Positions 8,226 to 15,718 of a DNA stretch of 24,971 bases are shown here, piece after piece. Where the stretch lies: contig DASWAT010000214.1 of NCBI GenBank assembly GCA_036390995.1, positions 1-24,971 of the forward strand, written 5' to 3'. Each line of letters starts with the position of its first letter. Position 1 is the first letter of the stretch. The notes beneath the pieces are model-generated. The model made no database searches. It had not been told where the DNA came from and was given only the letters and a program-made list of their open reading frames with translations. This DNA is from DASQQQ01 sp036390995 (GTDB taxonomy: Bacteria; Actinomycetota; UBA4738; HRBIN12). Both the position numbers and the translations under genes were made by a program.

Positions 8226-8260
8226 GGGCACAGCAGGTGCCCGAGAGGGAGGGGATCCCC
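8226..8260 (+). promoter_or_regulatory. Structured leader and ribosome-binding site of the subtilase gene
   Basis: A perfect 6-bp inverted repeat GGGCAC/GTGCCC with a 5-nt loop (8226-8242) is followed by the strong ribosome site GGGAGGGG. The last four Gs of that site form the palindrome GGGGATCCCC at 8251-8260, directly against the ATG at 8261. The ribosome site decides the start: the upstream in-frame ATG at 8174 would place about 29 residues with no signal-peptide character ahead of the signal peptide. Whether the palindrome masks the site in the message is unknown. Confidence 0.5.
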
Positions 8261-9826
8261 ATGTCCCGAAGTCGCATGCCCATCTGGGTGCTGGTAGGGG
8301 CGACCGTCATGTTGCTCGCGTATCTGGCCGCACCGCTGTCGGCGGGGGCGACGTCGAGCGATGCAGCCACCACGAAGACGTACGTCGTCGTGCTGAAGAA
8401 CGGGGCTGTCTCAACCGGACTGAAGGCGATCGGCCGGGCCGGCGGGAAGGTCCTGAAGAGCGACAAGCTCGGGATCGCCACGGTCTCCTCGGCCAACCCC
8501 ACGTTCCTCGACGACCTCCGCTCGTCCGGCGCAGTGGACGGCGCTGCAAACAACGCCGCCTTCTACCTCGGGAGCAAGGACGCCATCGCCACCGTCTACG
8601 TCCCGGCCGACACTCAGGCCGCCGCGTGCGCCAGCTTCTACGGCGTGCCCGCGAACATCGGCCCCGAGCCACTGTCGGCGTGCGAGTGGGACGACCGGAT
8701 CATCAACGCGAGCTCGGACGGCTCCTACGCGGTGAACCGGGGAGCCGGCGCCACGATCGGCATCATGGACACGGGCATCGACCTCACGCACCCGGACATC
8801 GTGCCGAACCTCGACGTCGATCTGTCGTGCTCCTTCATCACGTCGGACGACCCGGTGGCCGATCCGGCGGAGAAGGCGAACGGGGACTGCACGAACAAGG
8901 CCGCGGTCCAGGATCTGAACGGACACGGCACGCACACCGCCAGCGAGGCAGCCTCGCCGATCAACGGCATCGGCACCGCCGGCGTGGCCCCCGAGGCCAC
9001 GATCGTGGCGCTGAAGGCCGGCAACATCGAGGGCTACTTCTTCACGCAGGGCGTGGTCGACGCGATGATCTACGCCGGCGACGTGGGTCTCGACGTGGTG
9101 AACATGAGCTTCTTCGCCGACCCGTTCCTGTTCAACTGCAAGAACGAGGCCGATCAGCGAGCCATCGTCATGGCGATCGGCCGAGCAAGCCGCTACGCGC
9201 AGCAGCACGGCGTGGTGATGGTGGCCGCGCAAGGGAACGAGGCGATCGACCTCGCCCACCCGACCACCGACGAGATCAGCCCCGACTACCCACCGGGCGC
9301 AGCGGAGATCCGGGACGTCGGCAACTACTGCGTGGTGGTCCCGAACGAGCTGCCCGGAGTGGTCGGCGTCACCGGCATCGGGCCCTCGCGCGTGCTCTCG
9401 TTCTTCTCCAGCTACGGCGCGGGCGTCACGGACGTGACGGCTCCGAGCGGCTCCTCGGGCCAGGCGCCGAACCCGTTCGGGCGTGTGCTGGCCGCATGGT
9501 CGTCGACGGCGCCATCCATCGGACTCCCCGGTCGTGACGTCCAGGCCGCCGACGGCTCCGTCTACGCCTGGGTCCAGGGGACGTCGATGTCCTCGCCGCA
9601 CGCGGCAGGGGTTGCGGCCCTGATCCGTGCCGCGCACCCGGACATGCCGGCCGGCGCGGTGCAGGCGCTCCTGCAGCGATCGGCCATGCCGATGGAGTGC
9701 CCGACACCCGATGAGATGGACCCGTTCAGCGGGCTGATCGCCGAGCAGACCTGCGTGGGCGGACCCGGCTACACAAACTTCTACGGCAAGGGGCTCGTCG
9801 ACGCCCTTGCCGCCGGCGCGGCGTAG
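8261..9826 (+). CDS. Secreted subtilisin-like serine peptidase (S8 family)
   Basis: This is the only plus-strand gene of the window, encoding a 521-aa extracellular protease precursor. A Sec signal peptide spans about residues 1-30 (basic MSRSRMP, hydrophobic core, then PLSAGA as likely cleavage site). An inhibitor_I9-like propeptide follows at about 39-105 (TYVVVLKNG at its start). The catalytic domain shows the full triad: Asp170 in GIMDTGID, His222 in GHGTHTA and Ser442 in GTSMSSPHAAG, with the oxyanion Asn326 in AAQGNE. It is therefore expected to be active. Eight cysteines are scattered through the mature part, suggesting disulfide bonds. It has no C-terminal domain, sorting signal or membrane helix. 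It sits as an insertion between two housekeeping blocks, divergent from the DivIVA-like gene and convergent with rarA. Base composition is like its neighbours. The substrate is unknown; nutrient proteolysis or envelope processing are both possible. Confidence 0.95.
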   Translation: MSRSRMPIWVLVGATVMLLAYLAAPLSAGATSSDAATTKTYVVVLKNGAVSTGLKAIGRAGGKVLKSDKLGIATVSSANPTFLDDLRSSGAVDGAANNAAFYLGSKDAIATVYVPADTQAAACASFYGVPANIGPEPLSACEWDDRIINASSDGSYAVNRGAGATIGIMDTGIDLTHPDIVPNLDVDLSCSFITSDDPVADPAEKANGDCTNKAAVQDLNGHGTHTASEAASPINGIGTAGVAPEATIVALKAGNIEGYFFTQGVVDAMIYAGDVGLDVVNMSFFADPFLFNCKNEADQRAIVMAIGRASRYAQQHGVVMVAAQGNEAIDLAHPTTDEISPDYPPGAAEIRDVGNYCVVVPNELPGVVGVTGIGPSRVLSFFSSYGAGVTDVTAPSGSSGQAPNPFGRVLAAWSSTAPSIGLPGRDVQAADGSVYAWVQGTSMSSPHAAGVAALIRAAHPDMPAGAVQALLQRSAMPMECPTPDEMDPFSGLIAEQTCVGGPGYTNFYGKGLVDALAAGAA

Positions 9827-9847
9827 AGAACGCGCCCCATCTGGGAC

Positions 9848-9874
9848 GAGGGGCCGGAGCCAGGCCGGCCCCTC
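9848..9874. terminator. GC-rich hairpin between convergent subtilase and rarA genes
   Basis: A perfect 10-bp inverted repeat, GAGGGGCCGG and CCGGCCCCTC, is separated by a 7-nt loop. It lies 21 nt after the subtilase stop and overlaps the stop codon of rarA (9875-9873). Because the stem is symmetric and the genes converge, it could end transcription from both sides. There is no T-run on either strand, so it is not a classical intrinsic terminator. Such U-less GC hairpins are common at gene ends in high-GC Actinomycetota. Confidence 0.6.
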
Positions 9875-11099
9875 AGTCCTCCTCCTCGCCCTGGCCGGAC
9901 GGCTCGTAGTAGCGGCTGCCCTCGAACCGGGTGGGGCGGTACTGCTGCTCGACCACGTGGCCAGGGTAGTCGTGCGGGTACTTGTACCCCTTGCCGTAGC
10001 CGAACTTCTTGAGCGCGGGGTGACCGGGCTCCTTCAGGTGCAGCGGCACCGGGTCGCTGGAGGAGGCGTCCCGCTGGGCCTTGCCGAGCGCGGCGATGAC
10101 GCTGTTCGACTTCGGAGCGCGCGCAAGGTAGATCGCGGCCTCGGCCAGGTTCAGCCGGGCCTCGGGCAGGCCCACGTACTCGACGGCCTGCGCCGCCGCG
10201 ACCGCGACCATCAGCGCTCGGGGATCGGCCAGCCCGATGTCCTCGGAGGCGTGCACGACCATGCGGCGCGCGATGTAGCGGGGGTCCTCACCGGCCTCGA
10301 GCATCCGGGCCAGCCAGAACAGCGTGGCGTCCGGGTCCGAGCCGCGGATGCTCTTGATGAACGCCGAGATCACGTCGTAGTGGGCGTCGCCCTGGCGGTC
10401 GTAGACGATGGCCTTCTTCTGCGCGGCATCGGCTGCGGCCGCCAGGTCCACGGTGTCCTCCCCGGCGGCCGTCGCCGACAGCACCGAGGCCTCGAGCGCC
10501 GTGAGCGCGATCCGGGCGTCGCCGCCGGCGAGCTCGGCCAGGTGGTCGAGGGCCTCGTCGGTCACCCGCACGCCGAACCCGCCCAGGCCGCGTTCGGCAT
10601 CCTCGAGGGCGCGACGCATCAGGGTGATGAGGTCATCGCGCTCGAGCGGCTCGAGGCGCAGGAGCAGGCACCGCGAGAGCAGCGGCGTGACCAGCGAGAA
10701 GTACGGGTTCTCGGTGGTCGCGCCGATCAGCGTGACCGTCCCCTCCTCCACCGCCGGCAGGAGGACGTCCTGCTGCGCCTTGCTCCACCGGTGGACCTCG
10801 TCCACGAACAGGACCGTCTTGAACAGCCCGCCCTTCGCGCCCTCCATGATCTTGCGGGCGTCTGCCACGCCCGAGGCCACCGCCGACAGCTGCATGAGAT
10901 CCGCGCCGACCGCCGTCGCCAGCAGGTACGCGAGCGTCGTCTTGCCGGTGCCGGCGGGGCCCCACAGGATCAGCGAGGGCAGGTGGCCGCCCTCGACCAG
11001 CCGGGTGAGCGCCTTGCCCGGACCGAGCAGGTGGGCCTGCCCCACGAACCCCTCGAACGTCCGGGGTCGCATCCGCGTGGCGAGGGGCACCTCGCTCAT
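9873..11099 (-). CDS. rarA: Replication-associated recombination protein A (RarA/MgsA AAA+ ATPase)
   Basis: RarA is a clamp-loader-like AAA+ ATPase acting at stalled replication forks. The 408-aa protein shows Walker A GPAGTGKT (residues 47-54), Walker B LFVDEVHR (97-104), sensor region GATTENPYFSL (127-136), and an arginine-finger candidate in LLSR (about 143). The RarA-specific C-terminal tetramerisation part includes SFIKSIRGSDPDAT, LARMLEAGEDP and EDIGLADP. The ATG at 11099 follows the PPOX-family gene by 9 nt and has AGGA nearby, so it is the last gene of the long rel-hisS-aspS transcription unit. Its stop codon lies inside the hairpin shared with the convergent subtilase. Length and motifs are ordinary. 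Confidence 0.97.
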   Translation of the reverse strand: MSEVPLATRMRPRTFEGFVGQAHLLGPGKALTRLVEGGHLPSLILWGPAGTGKTTLAYLLATAVGADLMQLSAVASGVADARKIMEGAKGGLFKTVLFVDEVHRWSKAQQDVLLPAVEEGTVTLIGATTENPYFSLVTPLLSRCLLLRLEPLERDDLITLMRRALEDAERGLGGFGVRVTDEALDHLAELAGGDARIALTALEASVLSATAAGEDTVDLAAAADAAQKKAIVYDRQGDAHYDVISAFIKSIRGSDPDATLFWLARMLEAGEDPRYIARRMVVHASEDIGLADPRALMVAVAAAQAVEYVGLPEARLNLAEAAIYLARAPKSNSVIAALGKAQRDASSSDPVPLHLKEPGHPALKKFGYGKGYKYPHDYPGHVVEQQYRPTRFEGSRYYEPSGQGEEED

Positions 11100-11108
11100 C
11101 GCGGCGTC

Positions 11109-11507
11109 CTATCCCCTCGCGTAGCGGACGATCCGGTCCGGGCGGATCGTGAGGATCTCGCGCACCTGGCCGGGCATGAACGCGTAGCCCTTGCCGTCGT
11201 ACCGGTGCGACAGCTCGTCGATGTGCCGCTCGGCCCGCTCGCCCTCCTCGATGCCCACCACGGTGCCGGTGATCGAGAACCAGTCGTAGGCGTCCCCGCC
11301 GCGCAGGACCGCGACGGCAACGCGCGGGTCCGCGCGGACGTTGCGGTCCTTCACCCTCCCCTTCGCCGTGTTCACCAGCACGTGGCCGTCGGCCGCGTCG
11401 ACCCAGGTGACGGTCGCGTGCGGGGAGCCGTCGGGGTTCGTCGTGACGAACGTCGCGTAGTCGGTCCCCGTCAGTCGCTCCACGTCCTCGGGCGTCAGCT
11501 CCGCCAT
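11109..11507 (-). CDS. PPOX-class (F420/FMN-binding split-barrel) family protein
   Basis: The 132-aa protein has the small split beta-barrel pattern of the pyridoxamine 5'-phosphate oxidase superfamily: YATFVTTNPDGSPHATVTWV, then HVLVNTAKGRVKDRNVRADP, then RVAVAVL and a central SITGTVVGIE strand. The AKGRVKDRNVRADPRVAV block is typical of the actinobacterial Rv1155-like group, annotated as F420-dependent. Whether this one uses F420, FMN or merely binds a flavin-like ligand cannot be decided from sequence. The ATG at 11507 overlaps the aspS stop by one base (TGATG) with GGAGGAGA as ribosome site inside the end of aspS, so translation is coupled. The conserved aspS-rarA neighbourhood suggests it travels with the operon rather than serving tRNA charging. 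Confidence 0.85.
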   Translation of the reverse strand: MAELTPEDVERLTGTDYATFVTTNPDGSPHATVTWVDAADGHVLVNTAKGRVKDRNVRADPRVAVAVLRGGDAYDWFSITGTVVGIEEGERAERHIDELSHRYDGKGYAFMPGQVREILTIRPDRIVRYARG

Positions 11508-13324
11508 CAGGGTGTCTCCTCCTTCCGTTCGCCCGGCGGCGCCACGAACCGTTCGGCGGGCGGTGCCAGGACGCGCAGCCCGAGCTCGCGGAGCTGCTCC
11601 TCGGCGACCGGCGCCGGCGCGCCGGTGAGCGGGTCGGCCCCGGATTGCGCCTTGGGGAACGCGGTGACGTCGCGGATGGCCTCCTTGCCGGCCATGAGCA
11701 TCACGATGCGGTCGATGCCCATGGCGATGCCCCCGTGCGGCGGCGCCCCGTACCGGAACGCCCGCATCAGGTGGCCGAACTTCTCCTCCGCCTCCTCGTG
11801 CGAGAGGCCCAGCTGCTCGAACACGCGCTCCTGGACCTCGGGCTGGTGGATCCGGATGCTGCCGCCGCCGACCTCGAACCCGTTCAGGACGAGGTCGTAC
11901 GCGCGGGCCTTCGCGGTTGCCGGATCGAGGTCCCGGGGGTCGGCCGGCGCGGTGAACGGGTGGTGCACGCTCACCCACTTGGCCTCGTCCTGGCTCCACT
12001 CGAACAGCGGGGGCTCGGTCATCCAGCAGAACGCCCACCGGCCCTCGGGGACGACGCCGAGGCGCTCGGCCAGCTGGCGGCGGAGGCCGTCGAGCGCCAC
12101 GTTCACGCGATCGGCCCGGTCGGCCACGAGGAGCACGAGGTCGCCCGGGCCGGCGCCCGTGGCGCGGAGCACGCCGTCGACCTCGCCGGGCGCGAGGTGC
12201 TTCTCGACCGGCGAGCGGATCCCGGACGCCTCCACCACGATCCACACGAGGCCGCCGGCGCCGCGCTCCTTCGTGACCTGCACGAGCTGGTCGAGCTCCT
12301 TGCGCGAGAGCTCGGACCCGCCGGGCGCCGCGAGGGCCTTCACCACGCCGCCCTCGGTCAGCACCTGCCCGAACGCCCGGAACCCGGTGGCGGCGAAGAC
12401 GCCGCCGAGGTCCACGAGCTCCATCCCGTACCGCAGGTCCGGCTTGTCCGAGCCGTACCGGGCCAGCATGTCGTCGAACGTCATGCGCGGGAACGGCGTC
12501 GGGACCTTCACGCCCTGGGTCTCCTCGACGATCCGCGCGTAGAGCGGCTCGATGACGGCGAAGACGTCCTCCTCGGTGACGAACGACATCTCGACGTCCA
12601 GCTGGGTGAACTCGAAGCTGCGGTCCGCGCGAGGCGCTTCGTCCCGCAGGCAGCGCACGATCTGGTAGTAGCGGTCCTGGCCGGCAACCATCAGCAGCTG
12701 CTTCAGCTGCTGGGGCGACTGCGGCAGCGCGTAGAAGGTGCCCTGCCACAGCCGCGAGGGCACGAGGAAGTCGCGGGCGCCCTCCGGCGTGCTCCGCGTG
12801 AGCATCGGGGTCTCGACCTCGAGGAAGCCCCGCGCCTCCATGTGCTCGCGGATCAACCGGTTGATCGTGTGGCGGAGGCGCAGGATCTTCGTCATCTCGG
12901 GCCGGCGGAGGTCCAGGTAGCGGTACTTGAGGCGGAGCTCCTCGGATGCCTCGACGCGGTCCTCCACGGGGAAGGGAGGCGTCTCGGAGGGCGAGAGCGT
13001 CTCGACCGTCCGGACGGCGATCTCGACCTCGCCGGTGGGCAGGTCCGGGTTGACCGTGCCCTCCGGACGGGGACGGACCTCGCCGGTCACGCGGATCACC
13101 GACTCGCCCTTGAACCGCTGTGCGGCGGCGTGGGCTTCGGGCTGATCCTCGGGGTGGAACACCAGCTGGACGAGGCCCTCGCGGTCCCGGAGGTCCACGA
13201 AGGTCACGCCGCCGTGATCGCGCTGGCGGGCCACCCAGCCGCACAGCGTGACGGTGGCTTCGGCGTCGGATGCGCGGAGCTCCCCGCAGGCGTGCGTGCG
13301 CATCGAGGTGGCGAGCTCAGACAT
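11507..13324 (-). CDS. aspS: Aspartate--tRNA ligase, probably non-discriminating (Asp/Asn)
   Basis: This 605-aa bacterial-type AspRS has the N-terminal OB-fold (CGWVARQRDHGGVTFVDLRD), class II motif 1 (RRPEMTKILRLR), motif 2 region (DEAPRADRSFEFTQLDVEMS), the bacterial GAD insertion, and motif 3 (GGIAMGIDRIVMLM). His37 in RDHGG and Gly89 in RPEG are the residues found in the Asp/Asn non-discriminating enzyme of Pseudomonas aeruginosa. The discriminating E. coli enzyme has Leu and Lys there. If so, Asp-tRNA-Asn would be made and then amidated by GatCAB. The motif 2 segment reads RSFEFTQ where RQPEFTQ is usual. The ATG at 13324 overlaps hisS by 8 nt and has an AGGG ribosome site. An internal ATG (residue 8) matches the E. 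coli start and is an alternative. Confidence 0.96.
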   Translation of the reverse strand: MSELATSMRTHACGELRASDAEATVTLCGWVARQRDHGGVTFVDLRDREGLVQLVFHPEDQPEAHAAAQRFKGESVIRVTGEVRPRPEGTVNPDLPTGEVEIAVRTVETLSPSETPPFPVEDRVEASEELRLKYRYLDLRRPEMTKILRLRHTINRLIREHMEARGFLEVETPMLTRSTPEGARDFLVPSRLWQGTFYALPQSPQQLKQLLMVAGQDRYYQIVRCLRDEAPRADRSFEFTQLDVEMSFVTEEDVFAVIEPLYARIVEETQGVKVPTPFPRMTFDDMLARYGSDKPDLRYGMELVDLGGVFAATGFRAFGQVLTEGGVVKALAAPGGSELSRKELDQLVQVTKERGAGGLVWIVVEASGIRSPVEKHLAPGEVDGVLRATGAGPGDLVLLVADRADRVNVALDGLRRQLAERLGVVPEGRWAFCWMTEPPLFEWSQDEAKWVSVHHPFTAPADPRDLDPATAKARAYDLVLNGFEVGGGSIRIHQPEVQERVFEQLGLSHEEAEEKFGHLMRAFRYGAPPHGGIAMGIDRIVMLMAGKEAIRDVTAFPKAQSGADPLTGAPAPVAEEQLRELGLRVLAPPAERFVAPPGERKEETP

Positions 13325-14588
13325 CGGCCGCCCTCGCAGCTCGGATCCGGTCGACCAGCTCCGCCTGCGGCACGGCGCCCTGGTCGCGCTCGGCCAGCCG
13401 CCGCAGCGTTACCGTGCCGGCGGCCGCCTCGTCGTCGCCGAGGATGGCCGCGAACCTCGCCCCCGTTCGGTCGGCCATCTTCAGCTGCGCCTTCAGGGGG
13501 CGCTCCTCGAACGCGGCGTCGGCGGCGATACCGGCCGCGCGGAGCAGGTGCAGGAGGTCACGGGCCTTGGCCCGCCCGGCGTCGCCCAGGCCGACCACGA
13601 ACACCTCCAGACCCGGCTCGTCGGGTGGGATGAGGCCCTCGTCCCGGACCGCGAGGAGGACCCGCTCCAGACCCATGCCGAAGCCGACCCCCGGCACATG
13701 CGGGCCGCCGAGGGCCTCGGCCAGCCCGTCGTAACGGCCGCCCCCGAACAGCGTGCCCTGCTGTTCGGAGAGCACCTGGCTCGCGAACTCGAACGCGGTG
13801 CGCGTGTAGTAGTCGAGCCCGCGGACGAGCGTCGGCGTGACGCTCGGCTTCAGCCCCTCGGCCTCCAGGCCCTCGAGCACGCCGTCGAAGTGCTCGCGGC
13901 ACGGATCGCAGAGCCGGTCCGTGATCTTCGGGGCCTCGGAGGCCACCGCCCGGCAGGCCTCGTCCTTGCAGTCGAGCACGCGGAGGGGGTTCTCCTCGTA
14001 CCGGCCCTGGTGCTCGTCGCGCAGGCGATCGCGGTTCGCGCGGAGGAACCCGATCAGCTCCTCGCGGTACGCGGGGCGGCACACCGCGTCGCCGATCGAG
14101 TTCACCTGGAGCTCGTACCGGGTCAGGCCCAGCCCGCGCAGGAACGCGTCGCCGAGCGCGATGACCTCGACGTCGGGACCGGGCTCGGCCACGCCGAACA
14201 CCTCAACCCCGAACTGCCGGTGCTCGCGGTACCGGCCGGCCTGGGGCCGCCCGTACCGGTACATCCGGGTGAGGTAGTAGGCCTTGAACGGGGTGGGCAT
14301 CCCGTGCTGCTTCGCGAGGTACGCGCGCATGACCGGGGCGGTGCCCTCGGGGCGGAGCGAGAGCTCGCGGCCCCGACGGTCCGCGAACGTGTACATCTCC
14401 TTGGCGACCACGTCGCTGGTCTGGCCCGAGGTGCGGCGGAACAGCTCGGTGTGCTCGAACACCGGCGTCTCGACGTAGCGGTAGCCGAACCGGCGGGCCA
14501 GCTCCGCGGCTCGATCGTAGAGCGCGCGCATCCGGCCGCCCTCGGGCGGCAGGAGGTCGAGGGTCCCCCGGGGCGGCGACAGGTCCAT
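13317..14588 (-). CDS. hisS: Histidine--tRNA ligase
   Basis: HisRS charges tRNA-His in the cytoplasm. The 423-aa protein has the start motif GTLDLLPPE (8-16), class II motif 2 (YYLTRMYRYGRPQAGRYREH, about 104-123), the HisA box LVRGLDYYTRTAFEF (254-268), and motif 3 with GVGFGMGLERV (300-310). The C-terminal anticodon-binding domain begins near 328. Four cysteines (207, 212, 227, 230) lie in the insertion domain as in many Gram-positive type HisRS and may hold a metal. I chose the ATG at 14588. A GTG three codons earlier at 14597 would give a GTGA overlap with the upstream hydrolase gene, and it cannot be excluded. The gene overlaps aspS by 8 nt. The very long frame reaching to 17351 upstream is an artefact of high GC. 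Confidence 0.97.
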   Translation of the reverse strand: MDLSPPRGTLDLLPPEGGRMRALYDRAAELARRFGYRYVETPVFEHTELFRRTSGQTSDVVAKEMYTFADRRGRELSLRPEGTAPVMRAYLAKQHGMPTPFKAYYLTRMYRYGRPQAGRYREHRQFGVEVFGVAEPGPDVEVIALGDAFLRGLGLTRYELQVNSIGDAVCRPAYREELIGFLRANRDRLRDEHQGRYEENPLRVLDCKDEACRAVASEAPKITDRLCDPCREHFDGVLEGLEAEGLKPSVTPTLVRGLDYYTRTAFEFASQVLSEQQGTLFGGGRYDGLAEALGGPHVPGVGFGMGLERVLLAVRDEGLIPPDEPGLEVFVVGLGDAGRAKARDLLHLLRAAGIAADAAFEERPLKAQLKMADRTGARFAAILGDDEAAAGTVTLRRLAERDQGAVPQAELVDRIRAARAADV

Positions 14589-14593
14589 GCCGC

Positions 14594-15217
14594 TCACGGT
14601 CGCACCAGGTACGGGTTGCGCTCGCGCTCGCGCCCCACGCTCGTCCTGGGGCCGTGGCCGGGGAGGACGTCGAGCTCGTCGGGCAGCTCGAGGAAGCGGT
14701 CCAGGCTCTTGGCCATGTCCTCCGGCGATGAGTTCGGGAAGTCGCTCCGGCCGATCGTGCCGGCGAAGACGAGGTCGCCCGAGAGCACCCATCCGTCGGT
14801 CCGGTAGCAGACGCTCCCCGGCGTGTGGCCGGGGGTGTGGAGGACCTCGATCCGGAACCCCGCGAACGTGAGGACGTCGCCGCCGACGAGCGTGTGGACC
14901 TGGGCCGGGTTCACCGGCACCGGCGGGCTCTGGTAGCCGGCGCCCCACGCGAGCGAGTCGGTGAGCGCCGGCACATCGGCCTCGTGGATGTAGAAGGGGA
15001 GCTCGTCCCCGCAGAACCCGGCGGCCGAGCCGATGTGATCGAAGTGGCCGTGGGTGGCCAGCACGGCGACGGGGCGCTTGCCCTCGGCCGTGAGCATGGC
15101 GTGAACCCTGGCCGGCGCGAACCCGGGATCGACCACCACGGCCTCGTCGGTCCCGTCGGCCGCGATCATCCAGCAGTTCGTCTCGAACGAGTTGTCGGAG
15201 AAGACGTCCAGGTACAT
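14594..15217 (-). CDS. Metallo-beta-lactamase-fold hydrolase (glyoxalase II-like)
   Basis: This 207-aa cytoplasmic metallo-hydrolase carries all ligands of the glyoxalase-II-like branch: THGHFDH at 55-61 (His56, His58, Asp60, His61), HTPGHTPGS (His131), SGDLVFAGTIGRSD (Asp148) and PGHGP (His188). It lacks the C-terminal substrate-binding helices of true glyoxalase II, so it is closer to the short YcbL-type enzymes whose natural thioester substrate is uncertain. A hydrolase of this type between rel/dtd and hisS is a regular feature of actinobacterial genomes. The ATG at 15217 has no recognisable Shine-Dalgarno and lies 45 nt after dtd. No signal peptide is present. Confidence 0.93.
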   Translation of the reverse strand: MYLDVFSDNSFETNCWMIAADGTDEAVVVDPGFAPARVHAMLTAEGKRPVAVLATHGHFDHIGSAAGFCGDELPFYIHEADVPALTDSLAWGAGYQSPPVPVNPAQVHTLVGGDVLTFAGFRIEVLHTPGHTPGSVCYRTDGWVLSGDLVFAGTIGRSDFPNSSPEDMAKSLDRFLELPDELDVLPGHGPRTSVGRERERNPYLVRP

Positions 15218-15262
15218 CGGGCGGCCATCGTATCGGATGCGACCGCGGGGGCGGACAGCCGG

Positions 15263-15709
15263 CTACAGCTCGGCCGTGTCGATCACCAGGGTCACCGGAC
15301 CGTCGTTGACCAGCTCGACCTCCATGTGCTCGCCGAAGGCGCCGCGCCGGACCTCGGCCCCTCGCGCCTCGAGCGCTCGGGCGAAGGCCTCGACCCGGTC
15401 GGCGGCCACCCCCAGCGGCGCCGCCCCGTCCCACGAAGGCCGGCGGCCCCGGCGCACGCTCCCGTAGAGCGTGAAGTTCGGCACCACGAGGATCTGGCCG
15501 CCTGCCTCCGAGAGCGAGCGGTTCATCTTCCCGTCGGCGTCCTCGAACACGCGGAGCCGGAACACCTTCTCCGCCAGACGGTCGTAGTCGCCGAACCCGT
15601 CGTCCTTGCCCACGCCCACCAGCAGCACCAAGCCAGGTCCGATCTCGGCCACGGTCTCGCCGCGCACGCGGACGCTGGCCTTCGCGACGCGCTGGAGGAC
15701 CACCCGCAC
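15263..15709 (-). CDS. dtd: D-aminoacyl-tRNA deacylase
   Basis: DTD hydrolyses D-aminoacyl-tRNAs (and Gly-tRNA-Ala), protecting translation from wrong-handed amino acids. The 148-aa protein is full length: it starts RVVLQRVAKASVRV, has GLVLLVGVGKDD, and ends with NDGPVTLVID, containing the essential Gly-cisPro pair at 137-138. The other signature, usually SQFT at positions 77-80, reads PNFT here: threonine 80 is kept, but serine and glutamine are replaced by proline and asparagine. RRGRRPSW follows as expected. The GTG start at 15709 is 9 nt from the rel stop, with AGGGGT as ribosome site. The rel-dtd pairing is common in bacteria. The enzyme is probably active, since catalysis relies on the GPVT element and tRNA. 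Confidence 0.95.
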   Translation of the reverse strand: MRVVLQRVAKASVRVRGETVAEIGPGLVLLVGVGKDDGFGDYDRLAEKVFRLRVFEDADGKMNRSLSEAGGQILVVPNFTLYGSVRRGRRPSWDGAAPLGVAADRVEAFARALEARGAEVRRGAFGEHMEVELVNDGPVTLVIDTAEL

Positions 15710-15718
15710 CCGGCACCC

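Larger units (their letters stand above)
7981..8260. promoter_or_regulatory. Divergent intergenic region between the DivIVA-like gene and the subtilase gene
   Basis: This is the longest gene-free stretch of the window (280 nt). It holds the likely promoter of the leftward gene (listed separately). An inverted repeat GATCT-AC-AGATC lies at 8065-8076, just upstream of that promoter's -35 box. Two TTGACC boxes on the plus strand (8146-8151, 8187-8192) are possible -35 elements for the subtilase gene, but neither has a clear -10 partner: the second is followed after 17 nt only by TACGGA. Stem-forming arms ACGCC/GGCGT lie at 8162-8175 and GGGCAC/GTGCCC at 8226-8242. Short open frames here have no ribosome sites or recognisable products, so I see no gene in it. 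Confidence 0.5.

Noticed and set aside
8174..8260. Earlier in-frame ATG of the subtilase
   Set aside because: It would bury the signal peptide behind 29 residues. The strong ribosome site sits before the ATG at 8261.
9807..12542. 911-codon open frame on the plus strand
   Set aside because: Antisense to rarA, the PPOX gene and aspS; low-complexity shadow translation.
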